Source of the DNA: an uncultured Oscillospiraceae bacterium
GTDB lineage: Bacteria; Bacillota; Clostridia; Oscillospirales; Ruminococcaceae
Length of the DNA stretch: 5,778 bases
Assembly (NCBI GenBank): GCA_904502045.1
Contig: CAJGEB010000067.1
Span: 1 to 5,778 of the forward strand
Direction: 5' to 3'
A model generated the notes under the pieces. The model saw only the letters and a list, made by a program, of their open reading frames with translations. It ran no database searches and had not been told where the DNA came from. Numbering within the stretch: position 1 is the first letter of the stretch; the number at the start of each line of letters is the position of its first letter. The translations under genes and the position numbers were made by a program. Of this stretch, positions 1 to 4,363 are shown one piece after another.

Positions 1-6
1 CCTCTC

Positions 7-35
7 TTGATAATGCGGACAAGCCGTAGTATAAT
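7..35 (+). promoter_or_regulatory. Sigma-A type promoter for the scaffold/GGGtGRT operon
   Basis: A -35 box TTGATA (7-12) and a perfect -10 box TATAAT (30-35) are separated by 17 bp, the optimal spacing for the housekeeping sigma factor. Transcription would start near position 42, giving a leader of about 38 nt before the ATG at 80. I see no riboswitch or obvious operator in this short leader. Confidence 0.8.
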
Positions 36-79
36 AGTTATGTACGTGGTTATTTTGATCCCAGAAAGGAGAAATATTA

Positions 80-772
80 ATGAATTGTTCTCATGAAGTT
101 GAGAGAATGTGTACGGTAGCTAAGGGACCCCATCACGGTCCGGCTCCCATTCCCGAAGAAGGTAAGTGGGTAAAGGCGTATCAGATAGCTGATATCTCCG
201 GTCTTTCCCACGGAATCGGCTGGTGCGCTCCTCAGCAGGGTACCTGCAAGCTCACCCTTAACGTTAAAAACGGTATTATCGAAGAGGCTCTCGTTGAGAC
301 TCTCGGTTGCTCCGGTATGACTCACTCCGCAGCTATGGCGGGCGAGATACTCCCCGGAAAAACCCTCCTTGAGGCCCTTAACACAGACCTCGTTTGCGAC
401 GCTATCAACGTTGCTATGAGAGAGATATTCCTGCAGCTCGTTTACGGCCGTACTCAGACCGCTTTCTCCGAAGACGGTCTTCCCATCGGTGCAGGACTCG
501 AAGACCTCGGTAAAGGCTTGCGTTCGCAGGTCGGAACCATCTTCAGCTCCAACGTAAAGGGCGTCCGCTATCTCGAAATGGCTGAGGGCTACATCATCTC
601 CGTCGCTCTCGACGATAAAAATGAAGCTATCGGCTACAAGTTCGTAAGACTCGGTAAAATGATGGAGGACATCCGTCACGGCGTGGATCCCAAGACCGCT
701 TACGAGAAAAATATCGGTGTTTACGGCCGCTACGACGGTGCTGCCAAATACATCGATCCCCGTGAAGAATAA
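80..772 (+). CDS. IscU/NifU-like iron-sulfur cluster assembly scaffold family protein with C-terminal extension
   Basis: Predicted soluble cytoplasmic protein of 230 aa. Residues about 55-105 resemble the IscU/NifU N-terminal fold: a beta-strand region, the motif NGIIEEALVETLGCSGM (64-80), and the GKTLLEAL helix (93-100). In this family a dimer or monomer holds a nascent Fe-S cluster on cysteines and passes it to target proteins. Cys77 matches the second scaffold ligand. Cys49 or Cys56 lie near the first ligand, but the usual ACGD motif is absent. No cysteine sits where the third ligand is expected, although Cys106 is a possible substitute. Residues about 130-230 form an extension not found in classical IscU (about 130 aa). 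The start is supported by AAAGGAG at 65-71, 8 nt before the ATG. The gene is co-transcribed with the GGGtGRT gene, 20 bp downstream. Family membership is fairly secure; true scaffold activity is inferred and could be wrong given the altered cysteines. Confidence 0.85.
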   Translation: MNCSHEVERMCTVAKGPHHGPAPIPEEGKWVKAYQIADISGLSHGIGWCAPQQGTCKLTLNVKNGIIEEALVETLGCSGMTHSAAMAGEILPGKTLLEALNTDLVCDAINVAMREIFLQLVYGRTQTAFSEDGLPIGAGLEDLGKGLRSQVGTIFSSNVKGVRYLEMAEGYIISVALDDKNEAIGYKFVRLGKMMEDIRHGVDPKTAYEKNIGVYGRYDGAAKYIDPREE

Positions 773-792
773 GAGAGGAAGGTATTGTAAGT

Positions 793-1791
793 ATGGCTAA
801 TTTTGAAGGTAAGGACAGAAGATTGTCCAAAATCAATGCTTGCCTCGAAGAGTACGGATTCAAATCCCTCGAGGACGCGAGAGATCTTTGCCTCAGCAAA
901 GGTATCGACGTTGAAAAAATAGTTAAGGGAGTTCAGCCCATCGCTTTCGAAAATGCCGTTTGGGCGTACACTCTCGGAACCGCTATCGCTATCAAAAAGG
1001 GTGCTGCTAAGGCTGCCGACGCTTCCGAAGCTATCGGAATCGGTCTCCAGGCTTTCTGCGTACCCGGCTCCGTTGCCGAACAGAGAGCTGTAGGTCTCGG
1101 ACACGGTAATCTTGGCGCTATGCTCCTTCGCGAAGAAACTAACTGCTTCTGCTTCTTGGCAGGACACGAGTCCTTCGCTGCTGCTGAAGGCGCTATCGGT
1201 ATCGCAAGAACCGCTAACAAGGCAAGAAAAGAGCCCCTCAGAGTAATCCTCAACGGTCTGGGCAAGGATGCTGCTTATATCATCTCCAGAATCAACGGAT
1301 TCACCTACGTTGAGACCGAATTCGATTTTACTACCGGTAACGTTTCCGTTGTTCGCGAGATAGCCTTCTCCGACGGTGACAAGGCTAAGGTTCGTTGCTA
1401 CGGCGCTAACGACGTTTTGGAAGGCGTTGCTATCATGCGTCTTGAGAAGGTTGACGTTTCCATCACCGGAAACTCCACCAACCCCACAAGATTCCAGCAC
1501 CTCGTTGCAGGTACCTACAAAAAGTGGGCTAACGAAAACGGCGTCAAGTACTTCTCCGTTGCTTCCGGCGGCGGTACGGGAAGAACCCTCCACCCCGACA
1601 ACGTTGCAGCAGGTCCTGCTTCCTACGGTCTCACAGACTCCATGGGAAGAATGCACGGCGATGCTCAGTTTGCAGGCTCCTCCTCCGTTCCCGCTCACGT
1701 TGAAATGATGGGACTCATCGGTGTCGGTAACAACCCCATGGTTGGTATGACTGTTGCTTGTGCGGTTGCTGTCAGCGAGGCTCTTAACTAA
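793..1791 (+). CDS. GGGtGRT family protein (function unknown)
   Basis: This 332-aa protein carries the family's signature GGGTGRT at residues 259-265, followed by a glycine-rich, highly conserved-looking tail (LHPDNVAAGPASYGLTDSMG, 266-285) ending in a hydrophobic small-residue helix (about 308-330). It has no signal peptide and is probably cytoplasmic. The family (Pfam GGGtGRT, named only for its motif) has no established activity. The Gly-rich loop plus Arg could bind a phosphate or nucleotide, but that is inference. Seven cysteines are present (17, 33, 89, 118, 120, 202, 323), including a C-F-C at 118-120, so metal or cluster binding is possible. The gene follows the IscU-like gene by 20 bp with its own AGGAAGG ribosome site (776-782), and a terminator follows, so the two form a two-gene operon. 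The partner suggests a role linked to Fe-S metabolism or a metal centre. Codon use is strongly biased (CTC, GGT, GCT, AAC, TTC), as expected for high expression. Confidence 0.9.
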   Translation: MANFEGKDRRLSKINACLEEYGFKSLEDARDLCLSKGIDVEKIVKGVQPIAFENAVWAYTLGTAIAIKKGAAKAADASEAIGIGLQAFCVPGSVAEQRAVGLGHGNLGAMLLREETNCFCFLAGHESFAAAEGAIGIARTANKARKEPLRVILNGLGKDAAYIISRINGFTYVETEFDFTTGNVSVVREIAFSDGDKAKVRCYGANDVLEGVAIMRLEKVDVSITGNSTNPTRFQHLVAGTYKKWANENGVKYFSVASGGGTGRTLHPDNVAAGPASYGLTDSMGRMHGDAQFAGSSSVPAHVEMMGLIGVGNNPMVGMTVACAVAVSEALN

Positions 1792-1830
1792 TAATTACGG
1801 TCTGTTTGTAATCAAATTTATGCCTTATAT

Positions 1831-1870
1831 AAATCAAAAGGACTTGGCTCTCCAAGTCCTTTTGATTTTG
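1831..1870 (+). terminator. Intrinsic terminator of the scaffold/GGGtGRT operon
   Basis: A perfect 17-bp stem (1831-1847 with 1852-1868) closes a 4-nt loop CTCT. The right arm ends in TTTTGATTTT, so the U-rich part belongs mostly to the stem base. It lies 39 bp after the stop codon. The symmetry, with A-rich left and T-rich right ends, would also allow termination on the opposite strand. Confidence 0.85.
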
Positions 1871-1893
1871 CAACAAAACTATCTGAAAACGAA

Positions 1894-1921
1894 TTGAAAA
1901 TATCATTATTTATGATATAAT
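1894..1921 (+). promoter_or_regulatory. Extended -10 promoter for the ClC gene
   Basis: TTGAAA (1894-1899) and TATAAT (1916-1921) are 16 bp apart, and the -10 is preceded by TG one base upstream (1913-1914), an extended -10. A second TATAAT overlaps downstream at 1924-1929. Transcription would start near 1928, leaving a leader of about 25 nt. Perfect short palindromes overlap the -10: ATATCAT-N5-ATGATAT at 1900-1918 and ATGAT-N3-ATCAT at 1912-1924. They could be an operator but may be chance in AT-rich DNA. Confidence 0.65.
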
Positions 1922-1938
1922 CATATAATATCAAATAG

Positions 1939-1948
1939 AAGAGGTGAT
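1939..1948 (+). promoter_or_regulatory. Ribosome binding site that fixes the ClC start
   Basis: AAGAGGTGAT closely complements the 3' end of 16S rRNA. It contains in-frame GTG (1944) and ATG (1947) codons, which cannot be the start if this segment pairs with the ribosome. The next in-frame ATG, at 1953, lies 8 nt after the GAGG core and is therefore the preferred start. Confidence 0.75.
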
Positions 1949-1952
1949 GGAA

Positions 1953-3170
1953 ATGAAGAAGCTTAAGAAATATCTGAAACCTCTGTTTTTATGGACGGTA
2001 TTGGGGTTACTTATAGGCATCGCCTGCGGTGCTATCGGAGCGTTGTTTTCAAAAAGCATAAGCTTTGTAACTTTGCTTCGCGAAAAGAACAGCTGGCTGT
2101 TGTATTTTTTGCCGATAGCCGGACTCTTGAGTGTTGCGGTATATCGTATTTTAAAAATAGGCCATGTAGGTGCAGTTTACATTTTTGAGTCGGCAAAAAG
2201 CGATAAAAAAATTCCTAAGGGTCTTTCTGTCGGTATGTTTATCGCCTCATCTCTTACACATCTTTGCGGCGGCTCTGCCGGAAAAGAGGGCTCGGCGATT
2301 CAGATAGGCGGCGGTATTGCCGAAACGGTAGCAAGAATTTTAAAGCTTGATTCAAAAAAGCAAAATACCTTGGTGCTTTGCGGTATGGCCGCACTGTTTT
2401 CGGCTGTATTCGGTACTCCTCTTGCAGCAGCGGTTTTCAGCCTTGAAGTCGTAAGAGTTTCAAAAAACAGGATATCTGAGTTTTATCCGTGTATCATAGC
2501 GTCATTGTCCGCATTTGCTGTTGCGCAGTTTTTTAAGGTGGAAGCTGAAAGGTTTGAGATTAGTATTGCCCGACAGTTCAATCTGATACTGTTACTTAAA
2601 ATCCTTTTAATCTCACTATTGGCGGCGGTTATCGGTTATCTCTTTTGTAAAACTTTGCGATATACTTCTGTATTGTCCCAAAAAATACTAAAAAATGATT
2701 ATCTGAGGATATTTATAGGCGGATGTTTTGTGGTTTTAATTACATATTTCATCGGTAATAATGAGTATAACGGCAGCTCTATTGAGGGGATATACCGAAT
2801 TTTTGAGCAAGAAACGGTAAAAAACGAGACTTTTGTTCTTAAGCTGATTTTAACGGCAATTACTATGGGATTCGGCTACAAGGGCGGAGAAATTATTCCT
2901 TCTTTATTTATAGGCTCCGCATTTGGCTCAGCTGCATCGGTGCTGTTAGGTATTCCGATTCCGCTTGGTGCAGTCGTAGGTATGGCGGCGCTGTTTTGTG
3001 CTGTTACTAAATGTCCCGTTGCGACGGTTTTCCTCTTTTTTGAGCTTTTCTCGGGAAAGGCATTATTATATATTATTTTAGCAACAGTAATCGGAAGATT
3101 TTGTTCCTTCAGAGCAAGTCTTTACGGAGATGTAAATCCAATTTTTAAACATAAAAAAATCACGGATTGA
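1953..3170 (+). CDS. ClC-family anion channel/antiporter, clostridial CLC-F-like branch
   Basis: A 405-aa polytopic membrane protein with about ten or more hydrophobic segments and no cytoplasmic CBS domains, as in many bacterial ClC proteins. GSAGKEGSAIQIGG (107-120) matches the GREGP motif, with the gating glutamate at Glu112 and Ser in place of Pro. GGEIIP (311-316) sits at the GxFxP position and has Glu313; such a glutamate is also found in the CLC-F fluoride/proton antiporters. The GSGIP anion motif is not recognisable; the corresponding region reads GHVGAVYIFES (70-80). The internal proton glutamate of E. coli ClcA (Glu203) aligns with Val166. Tyr391 in SLYGD could be the central tyrosine. 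The protein therefore looks like a relative of CLC-F rather than a classical Cl-/H+ exchanger. The ion (fluoride or chloride) and the mode (channel or antiporter) cannot be decided here. No fluoride riboswitch is visible upstream. The gene appears monocistronic, flanked by terminators. Confidence 0.88.
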   Translation: MKKLKKYLKPLFLWTVLGLLIGIACGAIGALFSKSISFVTLLREKNSWLLYFLPIAGLLSVAVYRILKIGHVGAVYIFESAKSDKKIPKGLSVGMFIASSLTHLCGGSAGKEGSAIQIGGGIAETVARILKLDSKKQNTLVLCGMAALFSAVFGTPLAAAVFSLEVVRVSKNRISEFYPCIIASLSAFAVAQFFKVEAERFEISIARQFNLILLLKILLISLLAAVIGYLFCKTLRYTSVLSQKILKNDYLRIFIGGCFVVLITYFIGNNEYNGSSIEGIYRIFEQETVKNETFVLKLILTAITMGFGYKGGEIIPSLFIGSAFGSAASVLLGIPIPLGAVVGMAALFCAVTKCPVATVFLFFELFSGKALLYIILATVIGRFCSFRASLYGDVNPIFKHKKITD

Positions 3171-3186
3171 TTCCGTGGTTTTTTCT
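3153..3186. terminator. Bidirectional terminator between the ClC gene and the XRE genes
   Basis: AATCACGGA (3158-3166) pairs with TCCGTGGTT (3172-3180) around a 5-nt loop, with one T-G wobble. A run of A lies on the left and a run of T on the right, so each strand shows a stem followed by U. The ClC stop codon TGA (3168-3170) sits inside the loop. It serves the ClC gene on the plus strand and, by position, the convergent XRE pair on the minus strand, whose last stop is about 55 bp away. Confidence 0.8.
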
Positions 3187-3238
3187 TTATATAAGCCAAG
3201 CATTCGGTAAACCGCTAACTTTTACCTCTTCCATCTTT

Positions 3239-3454
3239 TTATAATTGGCTACCCTTGTTGTTTACAAATTCCGCAATATCTTCGATTTTACAATCTAACG
3301 CCGCGCAAATTTTATCAATCGTTTTCGTTTCTATATTCTCATTCGCTTTAAGCCGCCGTATCGTTTTGCTGTCAATTCCGCACTTTTCTCTCAACCTGTA
3401 TGTCGAAAAGCCTTTCTGCTTCATAGTAGTCCACAATCTGTCAAATACTATCAT
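3239..3454 (-). CDS. Small XRE-family helix-turn-helix regulator (Cro/C1 type)
   Basis: A 71-aa protein that is almost entirely one DNA-binding domain. A helix-turn-helix lies at about residues 17-37 (STYRLREKCGIDSKTIRRLK), followed by the NIETKTIDKICAALDCKIED stretch (40-59) characteristic of Cro/C1-type domains of the HTH_26 kind. It has no separate ligand or protease domain. The ATG is preceded on the minus strand by AAAGGGG at suitable spacing. It lies 14 bp downstream of the other XRE gene on the same strand, so the two are probably co-transcribed. Small Cro-like proteins of this kind are common in prophages, integrative elements and toxin-antitoxin loci. Its operator is not known; the palindromes upstream of its partner gene are candidates. 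Confidence 0.85.
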   Translation of the reverse strand: MIVFDRLWTTMKQKGFSTYRLREKCGIDSKTIRRLKANENIETKTIDKICAALDCKIEDIAEFVNNKGSQL

Positions 3455-3468
3455 AACAATCCCCTTTC

Positions 3469-3708
3469 TTATAAAGAGGTGTTCTTTTTCGTTTTACTGT
3501 ACGGCTTTATCTCATCAGTCAGTCCGAGAATGTAGTCCGCAGAGGTTTTGTAAAGCTTTGCAAGCTCAACTACAAAGCGAGTCGGTATCTCCCTCTTCCC
3601 CGTTTCATAATTACTATACACCCTTTGGTCTATTCCAAGCACCCCTGCTACCTGCTTCTGTACCAAATCATTATCTTCTCTCAAATCCTTTAATCTCGGA
3701 TAGTACAT
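3469..3708 (-). CDS. XRE-family helix-turn-helix transcriptional regulator
   Basis: A 79-aa protein with a classic HTH_3 domain: the helix-turn-helix QKQVAGVLGIDQRVYSNYET at residues 17-36, then the EIPTRFVVELAKLYKTSADY stretch (40-59) ending in ILGLTDE, a very common Firmicutes Cro/C1 pattern. A lysine-rich tail (68-76) completes it. The start is supported by CGAGGTGAAG, just upstream on the minus strand (3711-3720). It is the first gene of the minus-strand pair and diverges from the SLOG gene. The intervening region contains two matching palindromes, so this protein is the best candidate for a repressor that controls both itself and the SLOG gene; that regulation is inferred. Confidence 0.9.
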   Translation of the reverse strand: MYYPRLKDLREDNDLVQKQVAGVLGIDQRVYSNYETGKREIPTRFVVELAKLYKTSADYILGLTDEIKPYSKTKKNTSL

Positions 3709-3728
3709 ACCTTCACCTCGCTATTTTA

Positions 3729-3757
3729 AGTATATGTACTATCAAAGAATAGTATTG
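3729..3757 (-). promoter_or_regulatory. Possible minus-strand promoter for the XRE pair
   Basis: On the minus strand a -10-like TATACT (3734-3729) lies 17 bp from a poor -35, CAATAC (3757-3752). Transcription would start just before the GAGGTGAAG ribosome site. The left palindrome (3737-3754) falls within this promoter, which fits autorepression. The weak -35 keeps confidence low. Confidence 0.35.
3737..3754. promoter_or_regulatory. Putative XRE operator, left copy
   Basis: Perfect inverted repeat TACTAT (3737-3742), six-base spacer, ATAGTA (3749-3754). It has the same half-sites and spacer length as the second copy, centred 25 bp away. Two dyads with matched geometry between a regulator gene and its divergent neighbour are the usual arrangement for a Cro/C1-type repressor. 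Confidence 0.7.
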
Positions 3758-3783
3758 ATTTTACTATCGTTAAATAGTAAAAT
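3755..3783 (+). promoter_or_regulatory. Promoter for the SLOG gene
   Basis: TTGATT (3755-3760) and TAAAAT (3778-3783) are 17 bp apart. Transcription would begin near 3790, about 11 nt before the ATG at 3801. The right palindrome fills the spacer and overlaps both boxes, so a bound repressor would block RNA polymerase. Confidence 0.6.
3759..3782. promoter_or_regulatory. Putative XRE operator, right copy
   Basis: Perfect 9-bp inverted repeat TTTTACTAT (3759-3767) and ATAGTAAAA (3774-3782) around a six-base spacer CGTTAA. Its core TACTAT-N6-ATAGTA is identical in half-sites to the left copy, with three more paired bases on each side, so it may be the stronger site. It covers the -35/-10 spacer of the SLOG promoter. 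Confidence 0.75.
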
Positions 3784-3800
3784 TGTATTTGGGTGATTTT

Positions 3801-4163
3801 ATGATAAAGCGGGTTTTAATAGCAGGCAGCAGAAACTATGATAACTACCGAGAAGCCAAAAAATACATTGATTTTTGTATCAGCAACATACGCCTAAAAT
3901 ATACTCTCGTTTTTGTTTCGGGTAATTGCAGGGGCGCCGATTCCCTCGGAGAAAAATATGCCGCCGAAAACAGCTTTAACCTCGAACTTTACCCTGCCGA
4001 TTGGAATAGGTTCGGTAAACGCGCGGGTCCGTTGAGAAATAAATATATGGTCGAAATCAGCGATTATATTATTTGCTTTTGGGACGGTAAAAGCCGCGGT
4101 ACTAAATCTGTAATAGATTTTGCTCAAATTTTTCACAAGCCACTCAAAATTAAATTGATTTAA
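3801..4163 (+). CDS. SLOG-superfamily protein, YspA/DUF2493-type
   Basis: A 120-aa single-domain Rossmann-like protein. It opens with the strand and glycine loop VLIAGSRNYDNY (5-16), then SGNCRGADSLGEKYA (40-54), YPADWNRFGKRAGPLRNKYM (64-83) and ICFWDGKSRGT (91-101). This order is that of the YspA, cpYpsA-related SLOG family (formerly DUF2493), thought to bind nucleotide-derived ligands; no reaction is proven. The conserved GAD, AGxxRN and GxSRGT elements are all present, so the domain looks intact. The ATG at 3801 follows GGGTGAT (3791-3797). An upstream in-frame TTG at 3783 overlaps the -10 box and is rejected. The gene diverges from two XRE regulators and is followed at once by a cloverleaf DNA element. 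Such proteins occur often in phages and mobile islands, and this context suggests a regulated accessory or defence-type role, which is inference. Confidence 0.87.
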   Translation: MIKRVLIAGSRNYDNYREAKKYIDFCISNIRLKYTLVFVSGNCRGADSLGEKYAAENSFNLELYPADWNRFGKRAGPLRNKYMVEISDYIICFWDGKSRGTKSVIDFAQIFHKPLKIKLI

Positions 4164-4318
4164 TCCGCACCATATCCCCGCTGCCCCGAAATATTCCTGT
4201 TTTGCAAAGCAAAACTCCCTTCCGCCGCGAGCACGTCGCGCGGAAGTCCGCGGTCAAGGACCGCGGGGAATATTTCGGGGCAGCGGGGATTTTGCAATCG
4301 CCTTGATTTTAGTGCGGA
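4164..4318. repeat. Cloverleaf-forming inverted-repeat element (non-coding)
   Basis: A perfect 24-bp stem pairs 4174-4197 with 4267-4290. It encloses three hairpins in a row: 4199-4205/4209-4215 (7 bp, loop AAA), 4219-4230/4236-4246 (11 bp with one bulged C), and 4248-4255/4259-4266 (8 bp perfect, loop AAG). Almost no base is left unpaired between them, so the strand can fold into a four-way junction. A further outer inverted repeat, TCCGCAC (4164-4170) and GTGCGGA (4312-4318), brackets it. The stem is GC-rich, unlike the AT-rich gene before it. It begins immediately after the SLOG stop, and TTTT follows the main stem, so it may also terminate that transcript. It could be a MITE-like or REP-like dispersed repeat or a structured RNA; the single copy here does not settle which. 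Confidence 0.8.
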
Positions 4319-4331
4319 GATGGGGTATAAT
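4303..4331 (+). promoter_or_regulatory. Sigma-A type promoter for murT-gatD
   Basis: TTGATT (4303-4308) and a perfect TATAAT (4326-4331) are 17 bp apart. Transcription would start near 4338, giving a leader of about 26 nt. The -35 box lies within the right edge of the cloverleaf element, between its main stem and its outer inverted repeat. Confidence 0.75.
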
Positions 4332-4363
4332 TTAGGGTAGATTTCACGGAAAGGTATGATGAT

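Noticed and set aside
730..1698. A 322-codon open frame on the minus strand opposite the GGGtGRT gene.
   Set aside because: It is a by-product of the biased codons of the real gene, has a low-complexity Ser/Gly/Val composition, lacks a supporting ribosome site, and matches no family I recognise.
1944..1952. GTG (1944) or ATG (1947) as the ClC start.
   Set aside because: Both lie inside the ribosome binding sequence; the ATG at 1953 has correct spacing.
1938..1960. GGTGATGG ahead of the ClC gene looked like the start of a fluoride (crcB) riboswitch.
   Set aside because: The following CCGCC and the conserved downstream elements are missing, the segment lies at the start codon, and it is fully explained as a ribosome binding site.
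3783..3800. TTG codon as an upstream start for the SLOG gene.
   Set aside because: It overlaps the -10 box, so it would lie upstream of the predicted transcription start, and the ATG at 3801 has its own GGGTGAT site and begins the conserved domain.
4164..4318. The cloverleaf considered as a tRNA gene or an integron attC site.
   Set aside because: The 24-bp stem, 3-nt hairpin loops and lack of T-loop or anticodon features rule out tRNA. The ends lack the RYYYAAC/GTTRRRY core sites of attC, and no integrase is nearby.
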